Of a DNA stretch of 64,000 bases, positions 29,866 to 40,762 are shown in pieces; the stretch's first letter is position 1, and each line of letters starts with the position of its first letter. Source of the DNA: Tritrichomonas musculus (Eukaryota > Parabasalia > Tritrichomonadida > Tritrichomonadidae); NCBI GenBank assembly GCA_039105265.1, contig JAPFFF010000002.1, positions 7,006,001-7,070,000 on the forward strand, in the 5' to 3' direction. Made by a program: the position numbers and the translations under genes. The notes below the pieces were generated by a model. The model was not told where the DNA came from. It searched no databases and saw nothing but the letters and a program-made list of their open reading frames with translations.

Positions 29866-30140
29866 TTTTTTGTATATTATTTCATTATAGAGTTGATTTT
29901 GGATAGTAAATTATAATCAATTATATTTCATGTTTACATGGCTTATTCATGCAAATATTAAGTAGTTTTTTTTCATAACAAAGTATTCAAATTTAGGCTT
30001 GGTCCAAGGACTTCCAAGGACCTAAAAAAGTATTTCAATTATGGTTTAAAAATTTCATCTTGTTTCATCGTAAAGTGAGAGAAATAAACGGGGGTCGATT
30101 CAAAAAATAATTGATTTCAAGGGAAAACGATAATAAAAAT
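29795..30140. other. Spacer with TA microsatellite
   Basis: No gene. A TA repeat of about 34 bp lies at 29830-29863, 40-70 bp upstream of the F5/8C gene start. A short GGTCCAAGGACTTCCAAGGACC motif region lies at about 30001-30022. Confidence 0.5.
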
Positions 30141-30214
30141 TTATTTTGAGAAAATAATATTTGAAAAAAAAATCAATTTTTTCATATGTGGAGAAACTGA
30201 AAAATATCCAAGAT

Positions 30215-30712
30215 TTTTATTCTTCATCTTCTTCATCTTCTTCTTCTTCTTCTTCATTTTAATCTTCTTTTTCTTCAATTCAATCATCTTCTTCTTCTTC
30301 ATTTCAATCTTCTTCTTCTTCTTCATTTCAATCAGCTTCTTCTTCTTCTTCATTTCAATCAGCTTCTTCTTCTTCAACTCAATCATCATCTTCTTCTTCA
30401 ATTCAATTCAATTCAATCATCATCATCTTTTTTTTCGTCTTTTTTTATGATCATCATCTTCTTCTTCATTTCAATCTTCTTCTTCTTCAATTCAATCATC
30501 ATCTTCTTCTTCTTCATTTCAATCATCATCTTCTTCTTCTTCATTTCAATCATCATCTTCTTCTTCTTCATTTCAATCATCATCTTCTTCTTCTTCAATT
30601 CGATCAACTTCTTCTTCTTCATTTCAATCAGCTTCTTCTTCTTCAATTCAATTCAATCATCATCATCATCTTTTTTTTCGTCTTTTTTTATGATCATCAT
30701 CTTCTTCTTTTT
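30215..30712. repeat. TTC microsatellite / compound minisatellite
   Basis: About 500 bp of CTT/TTC trinucleotide repeat interrupted by ATTTCAATCATCATC-type spacers every 20-35 bp, giving a higher-order compound repeat. A block ending TTTTTTTTCGTCTTTTTTTATGATCATCATC occurs twice (about 30428-30458 and 30670-30700), a sign of local duplication. Long open frames on both strands here are artefacts of the repeat. Confidence 0.9.
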
Positions 30713-30719
30713 GAAATTG

Positions 30720-33320
30720 TTATCATCATTATTAATTTATTCATTATGAGAAAATAATGAATAAAAGGCATTTTGAAAAAAAAAAATCATTTTTTATTTA
30801 ATTATCTTTTATTTAATTCTGCTTAATTTTTGTATAGAATGAAAAATTTAATTTAATAATTACATTTTTCATAAAATTAATATCATTTTCTTCATCATTT
30901 TCTAGAAATATTTGGTTTTTTACATAATGACCGTTTGAAAATACGTTTATATTTATGAATAATTATCTGCTTTTCTTCGATGAAAAAAGAAAGCAAAGAA
31001 GTATAAACAGTAATACATGAAAGTATATTTGATTTAACACATATTTAATATGAATTCATGTATATTATCTATGAGTATTTTTGAATATCATTGATAAATA
31101 TAAAAAATTTAAAACGCAATTCATAGCATTTACTGGAGTTATTGTATGCAAAATATGATGAAGAATCTCAGATATAACGGGAAAATGAATTACTTAAATA
31201 TAGTAATAAAAATATTGAATATTCGAAATAAATTGATAATTATCAAATTTATGAATTGATTAATAGGAGTATAAGTGGTAAATTGAAATATGATTGCGCA
31301 TTGTTTGCATACTTTTGTAGCTTTTTATTGAAACTCTTTATCGAAATCAAATTACATATTGCTGGCAAGAACATCATATCAGGACCCAAATCACAAAATT
31401 TTGATTCTTACCTTTTGCTGTTTAAAATATATTTTTTTGGAAGTCGGGAAAAAATTCCCTCGAATAATGCTCTACCAGTTAACATTTTGCGGGTGAAATG
31501 GTGAAATGATTTTCTGAGAAAAAGTGGAACTAGGATTTTTTATTATTTAAAAAAAGTGGAACTATTTTTATTTTTTGGAAAAAAGTGGAATTGTGATATG
31601 AAAAAAGTTCCAAAAGTATAATCGTCCCAATTTTGATATTATACAGAAAAAAAATAATAGACAGTGCTAAAGACACTTTTTGAGCGAAGATCAAAAAGTG
31701 GCGTCCCTTGTTATGATTATCAAATGCTGAAATATTTATATTTTGAATGAAAAAAAATGGTTTAGTTCCCTCAAGTGACCTTTATTTCGTCAGACAAAAT
31801 TTTATACTCTCAATTTCTCTCAATTTATTCAAAAAAATAAAAAATAATGAAAATAAAACTTCAAAATTCAGATAAAAGTCCTTGAATATGAGATACTTTT
31901 AAAATTCCTTTGGTAGATTTGTTTATTTCATCTTATCTTTACTTATGGTGCAGTTTATTTCTATTTTTTAAATTTTCTCTCAATATATAATTTCGAATAT
32001 CTTTACAAGCTAACATTTTTTCTTAGATTATTTATGCATTTTGAGGTTTTATCGGATTTGAAATTGATTGGAATCAGAAAAATTAGTGGTTCCCCATCAA
32101 AATATGTTTTAAAAAATCATAAAAATTGAAATATCTTGATAATTAAATAGCGTTAAAGAATTTCCTTTGGTCAAGTTTTTTATTTTTATGTAATAATAAA
32201 TATATATCATTTTGAAAAGTGGTGGCAATTTATACGTTATAGCATATAAGGATTAAAAACAAAGTCATTAAATCTTAAAGAATGAAAGAAAAAAATAATG
32301 CATCTCATATAATAAATGTTTTTTATTCATAAATCACTGTTTTATTCTAAATTAAAAAGAAAAGATAAGAATTTAATTGAAAAAAAAGTAAACATGGCAA
32401 CATTATTAGGTCTAAAAAAGCAAATTTATGACAGAAACAAATAATAAAACAAGATTTAAACATTAAAATATTAAAAAAAATGGTTTAGTTAAATTGAATA
32501 TTTCAGAAATATTTAAAAAAATAACATTAAGCGCGAGTTAAAGTTCTTTAATGAGGTTTTTATATTAATATTGTTACTGATATATTGAAATTTACGATCT
32601 ATTTGAAAGATCAGAAAAAAAAAATGAGTAGAAAAACATGAAAAAACATGAAAATATTGATGAATGCGCTTTGTGTTTTGTAGAGGATTAATTGGCTTGG
32701 ATCATTGCTTGCAATAATCAAGGAATATCTAGAAAATTGAAACTCTTTCGAATAGTCGTAGTGATATGACTATTCGAGTTTATTTCAAAAATTGTGTAAA
32801 ACCGCTGAAAAAAACAATAAATATTTGAAATAAGGTATTCCTTTTTCTAAAATTTGATTTAATATAAAGATATATTTAGATTTTACGTGAAAAGAAAATT
32901 TTATTTTTTTTAAACTTTGAAAATCCATTGAGATTGAATATCTTATTTAATTTTATCAGAATTTATTTTGAATATATTTCAGAATGCATTGAAATTTAAG
33001 TAACATAAATGGAAGCATACTTTCAAAAAGTCCAGACGAAATAAAATTCCTCTCAGGGTAATATATTAGAAGCATATAATATAAATATTTTATTAAAAAA
33101 GTTTTTAATTAAAATTTAATCAGATAATTCTATTTTGGATTCAAAAAAATTGAGAGGTCATGCCTATACTCCCTAAAAATTTAAAAAATCAATATTTTTT
33201 TTTTTTTTCTTTTGAAGATTTTATATTTGTTGATAATAATGCAGATTTCAAATAAATCAAAAGGAAATTAATTAATATTTCATATATATTTATTAAAATT
33301 TAAGATATTTGTATTTTAAT
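30720..33320. other. 2.6-kb AT-rich spacer
   Basis: No supported gene. Small structures: three copies of AAAAAGTGGAA at 31520-31590; a hairpin with arms CACTTTTTGA / TCAAAAAGTG at 31674-31700; a hairpin with arms CGAATAGTC / GACTATTCG at 32749-32776. Confidence 0.5.
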
Positions 33321-36300
33321 TTAAAACAAAATTCAGATCTTGCCAAAAGATTTTCAGAGTTTGCCACTACTTTCAATGAAAATAATTTTTCTGAAGTTTT
33401 AATTCGAAATTTTGATAGAATATAAAAAATTTTTTATAATGATATCTTTTATTGCTTTAAATTAATATATATCATTTTATTTATTTATATAAATATATTA
33501 TCTATATAAAAATCAATTTATTTTTATTATTTGGAAGATATTCATATTTTATTTTAACAATGAACTTTTTCAGAATATAATAAAAATATTAATATATTAA
33601 TATTTAAATATTTTTTCTTAATTATTAAGCAATATTTATATATAAAATATTTTATATAAAATGAAATGACTAATAAAAAAAGAAATATATATATATATAT
33701 CGATGTATTCTTCTTTTTTTTTTTTTTTTTTTTTTGCCCTATTAATTTTATAAAATTTTATTTGATTTTTTTTCAGCCTCTAAAGGCATGCTTATCAAGG
33801 AAATTGATACAATTCGTTCAAGCGAAATCACTTCCACCATTAAGATCCAATGTAATTACTCGAATAATGATATTTTATATACTTTTGAAGTCACTCCAGA
33901 AAAAAAACAAAATTATTTTGACGAATTCACGAAATTAATTTCAAAATTAGATGATAACCAAAAGCAATTTTTCATTGAACCTTATAAATTCGATAATTCT
34001 ACGGATTCTAACAACCAAAAGTACTCTTTTCATTATTGTCCAGGGAACGACTTAAATACTTTCTTTTATAAAAATCAAGATAACAAACGACCACCAAATT
34101 TAGAGAGTTATTATGATTACTTTAACGAAATAGATCATCTTTATTTACGGAAGTGGCTTTTTTCTATTGTTTGTGGAATTCAAATTCTCATTAACAACAA
34201 TATCAAATTAATCCGAATATCGAATCGATTTGTTTTCATTGATTCAAAAATGGAATCACGAATTTCATATTCTAACTGGGACACTGAAACGAATAGATCA
34301 ACGACACCAAACATCCTCTTTTTCATGCCTCCAGAAGACATTGGTTTAGATTATGACGAAACATTAAATACGAGCAGTCCTGAAGAAAAAGTTTCATATT
34401 CGATTGGAGTTCTTATCATTTCTCTTTTAAACAAAATTTCACCCAATTCATACTTCCACAACACAGCAATCAGAATTGTCAGTGAAACATTGGGGAAAGG
34501 AGGATTTTACAACGACAAAATTCCAAACTGCAGCCTGAAACCTCTGATTGCGAAGTGTCTTCAAGAAGAACCAAATAAACGTCCCAAATTGAGGGAAATC
34601 ATTGAAGAGCTGATAACATCAAGAAATGGTCTTTCAGAAGCGAAATACGGCGAGTATTGTGAGTGGCTTCGAAGAAAATTTGACCTTTTTGGACGAGAAG
34701 GAAAAGAACTTATCGAAGGCATCTTGCAAATCGTCAACCGCGAAGTTACCGAGAGAGACGAAGCAGAAGCAGATGTGAAAGGAGGAGGATTCAAAATCAC
34801 CGACATGCCGAAGTTTCTAGAATTGGCATCTGGAACATCGTTCTATAAAGAAATCATTGACAACAGTGACTCTTTGCTAGAGAAACTTAGTCAATTACTT
34901 TCTGACTACTTGAAGAATAAGTTTAATGTAAACAAAAACAAAAGCAAAAGCAACAAGTATGAAATGATTTCAGAATACCTGAAATGTAGTAATTTGACAA
35001 CTGGAATCAAACTAGTTGACTTATTCCGTGGCCGTTTGAATGCATTTTCAATTGATAACATGAAAGGGAATTTGTCGTTTTCCATTCTGATTTCAAATCA
35101 AACGATTAGATTAGTTCTTCCAAAGACATTCAAAATTTATCCAGATTATATCGAAAATTTCAACGACGATCCACTGTTTGTTGAAGTTTTTGACATGCAA
35201 ACAGGCAAATCTTCACAGCCAGCTCAAATCAACTTCTATCCATTCCTGAATGTCTACAACCTTCTCCATGGGAACAAATGGAATCGTCATATTGAATACG
35301 AAGACAAAGTGAGGTGGCTATTACAGACATCAAGAGCGCTGACTCGACTTCATGAGCGAGGCTTCACAGTTGAAGAATTCAGCAGTCAGGACGTCTTCAT
35401 CGACATTGACTTCAACGCCCACTTCTTCCCAACAAAAATGAAGAGAAAAGATTCAAAAGAATCATTAGGAAAAGACTTTTTCCTTGAAGATGAACTCAAT
35501 TACCATCTCGCATACAATGCGCCAGAAGTGATTACAGGACAATCAGAAGGATCAACGAGTGAATCGAGAATTGTCTTTTCATTTGGAGTTTTCATTTGTG
35601 AACTGCTTAACGAAGAAAAGCCAGGAAACTTTTTGTATAACCAAACGCCTAAAGAGAAGAAGAGACTTCTGAAGAAGCAACGAACGCCAACATTTAAAAA
35701 CAATTCATCATTTGAGGCGATTGTTAAGTCATGCCTTGAAATTGAACCAAAGAAACGAAGAACATTTTCATCGATCGCAGAAATGATTTTTAAGATATCA
35801 AATCCAACGAAAGAAAAAGATTCAAACACAAAAGAAACCAAAAATAATTCGTATGATCCTGCATATAGATTTGAAATCACACATCTTCAGCTTGCATCTG
35901 ATTGTGGATCATCCATTCCAGACAAAATACTTGAATACATTTATCATAAAATGAGTCGAGATGAAATTTTGTCATTCAATTTTTTTCTGAATAAAGGATC
36001 CGATCCCTTCACAAAATATGAACTCGCATGGATCATTCTCAATCACCACCAAAACGACTTATATGAAGCATTGAATATTATGAGAGGAAAAAAAGTTATA
36101 TTTAAAGTCTATGATCCACTAGAATCAAGATATGAAGCAGCAGTAAAATCAGATAATTTTCACTGCGAAAATGCTGCTGAATCTCAAATAAATGAAGCTA
36201 ATGAGTTTTCCGATAAATATCATAATTTTATTTACTACAAATACACTCATTTAAGTGGACTTCAAAAACGAGCATCCAGGCAACTTATGTTAAGAACTGG

Positions 36301-36610
36301 TCGTAACTTTATTCAAAAAGTTCATTATGAAGTCGAAGTCTTAGTTAAAAATTCATATGATTATCCCTACGGTGTTAATTTGAAGATGCAAAACATTGGG
36401 AAAATGATAGATGAATTTTATCGCAAAGGGTTTTACCCAAAAAATACAGTTCAAGGTAGAAATAAAGGTGGAAATCTTATTTTAAATGTTAATGATATAA
36501 ATAACTAAAATAATCATCAAGAACCATAAGAAGAGAAGTTAGAAGAGTTCAAAAAAAGCGTGAACGAAGACGTAAAAAATGAGATTGAAATCGAAGCCAT
36601 CAACTCCTTC
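33321..36610. repeat. Segmental duplication, copy 2
   Basis: Matches 22561-26230 except that it lacks the 400-bp element (empty site near 33592) and has an expanded poly-T tract (22 T at 33714-33735 against 8 in copy 1) just before the gene. The copy ends at CAACTCCTTC (36610), with a poly-A tract of about 28 nt starting 30 bp later. Direct orientation, about 7 kb after copy 1. Confidence 0.92.
33788..36508 (+). CDS. Tandem-pseudokinase protein, copy 2 (906 aa)
   Basis: Near-identical paralogue of the 23414-26161 gene with the same two kinase-like regions lacking HRD and DFG. Differences are few (about a dozen) over the first 700 residues but much denser (roughly thirty) in the last 200, around residues 705-880, where one run of about 20 residues is largely rewritten. 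This copy has a two-residue Asn-Lys insertion near residue 385 and stops a few codons earlier. After its stop, sequence matching copy 1 continues with protein-like content (LEEFKKSVNEDVKNEIEIEA), so the stop is probably secondary in both genes. Function is inferred as scaffold or regulator. The frame is intact and probably expressed. Confidence 0.87.
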   Translation: MLIKEIDTIRSSEITSTIKIQCNYSNNDILYTFEVTPEKKQNYFDEFTKLISKLDDNQKQFFIEPYKFDNSTDSNNQKYSFHYCPGNDLNTFFYKNQDNKRPPNLESYYDYFNEIDHLYLRKWLFSIVCGIQILINNNIKLIRISNRFVFIDSKMESRISYSNWDTETNRSTTPNILFFMPPEDIGLDYDETLNTSSPEEKVSYSIGVLIISLLNKISPNSYFHNTAIRIVSETLGKGGFYNDKIPNCSLKPLIAKCLQEEPNKRPKLREIIEELITSRNGLSEAKYGEYCEWLRRKFDLFGREGKELIEGILQIVNREVTERDEAEADVKGGGFKITDMPKFLELASGTSFYKEIIDNSDSLLEKLSQLLSDYLKNKFNVNKNKSKSNKYEMISEYLKCSNLTTGIKLVDLFRGRLNAFSIDNMKGNLSFSILISNQTIRLVLPKTFKIYPDYIENFNDDPLFVEVFDMQTGKSSQPAQINFYPFLNVYNLLHGNKWNRHIEYEDKVRWLLQTSRALTRLHERGFTVEEFSSQDVFIDIDFNAHFFPTKMKRKDSKESLGKDFFLEDELNYHLAYNAPEVITGQSEGSTSESRIVFSFGVFICELLNEEKPGNFLYNQTPKEKKRLLKKQRTPTFKNNSSFEAIVKSCLEIEPKKRRTFSSIAEMIFKISNPTKEKDSNTKETKNNSYDPAYRFEITHLQLASDCGSSIPDKILEYIYHKMSRDEILSFNFFLNKGSDPFTKYELAWIILNHHQNDLYEALNIMRGKKVIFKVYDPLESRYEAAVKSDNFHCENAAESQINEANEFSDKYHNFIYYKYTHLSGLQKRASRQLMLRTGRNFIQKVHYEVEVLVKNSYDYPYGVNLKMQNIGKMIDEFYRKGFYPKNTVQGRNKGGNLILNVNDINN

Positions 36611-37892
36611 CTGGTAATTTATTTAAAGTTTGAAGGAGGAAAAAAAAAAAAAAAAAAAAAAAAAAAAAGCAATCATGTTGAGAAATTTCAAAAAGAAAAT
36701 GTTTACATTTTTATTTTATTATTTTTACTGTAATTACGAATTACGATTCCTGTCAGCACTTCTCTCAACTAATGGCATGAAGGGACGCACGAGTATTTGA
36801 TTAAGCAGCTTAAATGAATATCAAACGTTAATTTCGATGGGAACTAATTTTTTTTATATTTATGGGGATTATTATTCATTTCACTTTTTGCATCAGCTTC
36901 TTTGCATTATTGCATGATGTGAGATATCAGTTTTGACAACTTTTAAGGAAACTTTTTCTGAATTTTCAATTTTTTTAAAAAAAAAAAAAAAAAATTCAAT
37001 TGAATCAATAACTGTTTGATATTCATCGATTAACATGCCAAATTTGTAGTATTGTTATCTTTCTAGATAGCTAAAAAATTTTTAATTGTTCTTCGCAAGG
37101 ATGAATATCAATAATTTTTCATACTAGTTAGCGCACTCGGTCCATCCGTTATTGGATTGTTTATAAAATTGGAGAATAATTTTCATAATTCTCCATATAT
37201 TCATTTACAGTATACTTTCTTTTGAACGTTTGTTCGGCTGAAGGAGTTATTGTAGTGATGAATATTGCATAAAACTTTATTGATATAAATAACTGTTTTA
37301 TCACGTTCTGTGATGCCTTTTGGAACAGTTTTTTTATCTAGAAAACTAATAAAAGATATTAATTCTTTTATATATATATTTATAATTATTTTATATGGCT
37401 TTAGTTATTACTGAATATTATATGTGAGAATAATGATATCTTTTAAGGATTTTTTGTAATGGATTTTTTTGGTATGAAAAACTCAGAAAATCATAGATGT
37501 TTGATATTGTTTTATTAATTTTTAGTTCATTTAAGGCAAAAAAGATTTTTTGATGATCAGTATAATATAACAAGTTAAATTAAAAAAAAAAAAAAAAAAA
37601 AATTATATATATTATTATTTTATTTATGAAAATGAATCAGAAAATACTTTTATTTCATTCTTTCTTTGAACTAAATAATTAAATTTGGTTATGCTCATGC
37701 TTTTAATGGGAATATATTTTGTAATTTTGCATATATATAATTAATTTTTAAAAGTATCAATTTTTAATAGAAATTCATTTATAGTCTATTAAGATATAAG
37801 CCTATGTAGGTATAAATTTTCATATTTAAAAAATTTGATAAAATTTACTCAAAATTTGAATTCATTCAAATTAACATAAAATATTTTGGTTA
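36611..37892. other. Spacer with poly-A tracts
   Basis: No supported gene. Poly-A runs at about 36640-36668, 36977-36993 and 37580-37602. The inverse pair CTCCTTC / GAAGGAG (36604-36638) brackets the end of the segmental duplication. Confidence 0.5.
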
Positions 37893-40226
37893 ATGTCACA
37901 AAATCGCCCCAAAAAATCATATACACGTCAAGTTTCATCTCGATCTCCTCCAATTCATCGCCAAAAAAGTTATCAAAGCCCTGCTTATATTTATTCGCCA
38001 CGTACAAAAATGCAATCCCCATATAAAAAATATAATTCAAATTTGCAAGCAAATCGTAGATTTCCAAGTAGCACTAAAGTTCCAAATATGGAGTCGAAAT
38101 CTCAAAATTTACCGAAAAATCAAAAAAGTACGAATTGGATGTCTTCTCTAGGAGATATTTCGTTCCCTTCTAATAGCAAACCATCAACTTCGTGCACTCC
38201 TGTATCTCCTAGCGCATACTTACTTTTTCCTTCGCCAACATCGCCAAAAACGCGAACACCAGCCACGTTACGACAGATTATTGACGATTCAGGATTTCAA
38301 ATTCTAAGAGAATCTCCTCTTTCAGCAAAAGATTCTTATTATGCTAGAGATATCAATGATAATAACGTTACTTCTGATTACATATCATCGAAGCCTAATT
38401 CAATGAGATACAGTAATAATAGCAGTAATATTTCAAATGTAGCTAAACCTTTTATTACAAATACTGTAAACAATGACCAAAAGCAGGGTTCAGAGCAGGT
38501 ACATTTCAAACTCAATAATTTGAATGATAACTCAAATGTGAATGATGAATCAAAATCTTCAAATACAAAAAGTGACGAGCAAACAAACTCAAGTAGTTTT
38601 CAAGTTGAATTTCTCCAAAGAGAAGCAGCAATGCAAAATGAAAAAAGAGCTGATCTTGAAAAACTTTTTGACATGACAGATTTCAATTTAGATAAATTTG
38701 ATATGGCGAATATGGACTTAAATGATGAGCCAGCACTTGATGATGTCGATGAAAATGACATAAAAATTGAATTAAGCGAGAATAATACTTCAAATTCAAA
38801 ATCATCTAATTCAAATCTGGCTAAAAGTCCTAAAATCAATGATGAACCTACCAAAACAAAAAGTAAACCTGAAAATCCGAGCCTAAACTCATCAAAAGAT
38901 AAAAATGATAAATCATTAATATCATCTCCAAAAGTAGCACCAAAGAGAAGCTCCAGCATCAGTCCAAAAGAAGCAAATCTAGCAAATTCCAATAAATATC
39001 CAGAAAAACCGCCAAAAGAAAGGCAAGCAGACAATTTTTCTGCCAAAAAAGTGACACCGATAAGTGCCCAACCAAAGCCAGTCAAAAACAGCCATAGTTA
39101 TGAGTCAAGCTCCAGTCAAAGCGATAGTTCAAGTAGTACAAATTTGAATGAAACCGTAACCGTCAAGCCAAGCAGCAAAAGCAATTCAGAGCCAGTGAAA
39201 ACAATGAAAGAAAATGATCAATCAAACTTCACAAAAAGTGGGAATGATTTCAATGGAAGTACTGAAAATTCTGAAGAAGACGAGTATTATTCAAAATTAG
39301 CAAAAAGTGTGGCTGGCTCCAAACCAACAATAAAAAATTCTAATGATGGCGGTTATTCCTCAAATCTAACAAAAAGTGGAACTAATTTCAAAGATAGTAT
39401 TGATAATTCTGATGATGACGGTTATTCATCAAATTCAACAAAAAGTGGGAATGATTTCAATGGAAGTACTGAAAATTCTGAAGAAGAAGAGTATTATTTA
39501 AAATTAGCAAAAAGTGTGGCTGGCTCCAAACCAACAATAAAAAATTCTAATGATGGCGGTTATTCATCAAATCCAACAAAAAGTGGAACTAATTTTAAAG
39601 ATAGTATTGATAATTCTGATGATGGCGGTTATTTATCGAATCTAACAAAAAGTGGAACTAATTTCAAAGGAAGTATTGAAAATTCTGATGATGACGGTTA
39701 TTCCTCAGATTCAACAAAAAGTGGGAATGATTTCAATGGAAGTACTGAAAATTCTGAAGAAGACGAGTATTATTCAAAATTAGCAAAAAGTGTGGCTGGC
39801 TCCAAACCAACAATAAAAAATTCTAATGATGGCGGTTATTCCTCAAATCTAACAAAAAGTGGAACTAATTTCAAAGATAGTATTGAAAATTCTGATGATG
39901 ACAGTTATTTCTCAAATCTATCAGTTGATGCTTTGGACGACACTATTCCAGAGACTTCCTCAAGCGAGTTCGGACTCAGCGAGCCACAAATGAGCATCAA
40001 CATCTTCGGCGACGTCTCGTCTTTCTTGTATCCTGGAGGAGGGAGGCAAAACCAGCCTTCTTCTGCATCGAGCTCAAATTCAGCGAAAACCGGCCAGTTC
40101 TCATCGTACAAGCATCCTGTTACACCGCCGAGGTCGTCTTTCAAGAACGACGATAGCGAGTCGCGATCACCGCGAAACGGTAGGAAAAGTGTGACGTTCA
40201 TCCTGCCTGAAAACGAGGACTCGTAA
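37893..40226 (+). CDS. Serine-rich disordered repeat protein with candidate PP1-docking tail
   Basis: A 777-residue protein, almost entirely low-complexity (Ser, Asn, Lys, Asp, Pro). The N-terminal 130 residues are basic and rich in SP/TP sites. The middle (about 440-675, DNA about 39210-39920) holds nested acidic repeats of two kinds: units like STENSEEDEYYSKLAKSV followed by AGSKPTIKNSNDGGYSSN, and units like KSGTNFKDSIDNSDDDGY. The C-terminus ends with GRKSVTFILPENEDS. KSVTF fits the RVxF docking pattern for protein phosphatase 1, and the surrounding SPRNGRKSVTF resembles PP1 regulators regulated by phosphorylation. I do not recognise the family. Many Ser-Pro sites suggest control by proline-directed kinases. 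No transmembrane segment or signal peptide. Confidence 0.8.
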   Translation: MSQNRPKKSYTRQVSSRSPPIHRQKSYQSPAYIYSPRTKMQSPYKKYNSNLQANRRFPSSTKVPNMESKSQNLPKNQKSTNWMSSLGDISFPSNSKPSTSCTPVSPSAYLLFPSPTSPKTRTPATLRQIIDDSGFQILRESPLSAKDSYYARDINDNNVTSDYISSKPNSMRYSNNSSNISNVAKPFITNTVNNDQKQGSEQVHFKLNNLNDNSNVNDESKSSNTKSDEQTNSSSFQVEFLQREAAMQNEKRADLEKLFDMTDFNLDKFDMANMDLNDEPALDDVDENDIKIELSENNTSNSKSSNSNLAKSPKINDEPTKTKSKPENPSLNSSKDKNDKSLISSPKVAPKRSSSISPKEANLANSNKYPEKPPKERQADNFSAKKVTPISAQPKPVKNSHSYESSSSQSDSSSSTNLNETVTVKPSSKSNSEPVKTMKENDQSNFTKSGNDFNGSTENSEEDEYYSKLAKSVAGSKPTIKNSNDGGYSSNLTKSGTNFKDSIDNSDDDGYSSNSTKSGNDFNGSTENSEEEEYYLKLAKSVAGSKPTIKNSNDGGYSSNPTKSGTNFKDSIDNSDDGGYLSNLTKSGTNFKGSIENSDDDGYSSDSTKSGNDFNGSTENSEEDEYYSKLAKSVAGSKPTIKNSNDGGYSSNLTKSGTNFKDSIENSDDDSYFSNLSVDALDDTIPETSSSEFGLSEPQMSINIFGDVSSFLYPGGGRQNQPSSASSSNSAKTGQFSSYKHPVTPPRSSFKNDDSESRSPRNGRKSVTFILPENEDS

Positions 40227-40456
40227 CTTTTTTCTTAAGCAAGCTGTCCTCTTTGAGAAAAGAGCGTGCTTTTTTTTTTTATTTGTTTTATGTTTTTATG
40301 GGAATGATTTCCTGTTGGCTTGTAATACTGTTCAGTGGAACTTTTTGTATTGGTTGTAATTGAAAAGATTTGAAATATTCATTCAATTTGATTTATTTTA
40401 AATGTCATGTTGTATGAAAATAACGTATTTAATTTGGCTTTATTTAACATGTAATG

Positions 40457-40491
<35 letters not shown>

Positions 40492-40705
40492 ATGCGGTTG
40501 CTTAAAATATTGCATTTGTAAATTACCAACGTCTAGTGGGAGTCAAGAGAAAATGAGCAAGCCGAGGCGAGGCCTTGTAGGTGGCGGTAAGAATTAGTAA
40601 AAATTTCAAAAGATTTATTTTTATTTGATTATTTTTTTCTGAAGAATTTTCACTTCTTTAAAACGCTTAAAAGTCCTTTAAAGAGAAGTCATTCATTCAA
40701 ATTAG

Positions 40706-40762
<57 letters not shown>

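Noticed and set aside
30141-30749. Several open frames in the TTC tract encoding Lys/Met- or Phe/Ile-rich proteins
   Set aside because: Open only because the trinucleotide repeat lacks stop codons; repetitive and in several frames at once.
31256-31504. Forward frame of 82 residues
   Set aside because: No recognisable motif, composition as expected from AT-rich noncoding DNA.
38600-39085. Long reverse frame opposite the disordered protein
   Set aside because: Antisense shadow of a Ser/Asp-rich coding region; the forward gene is clearly better supported.
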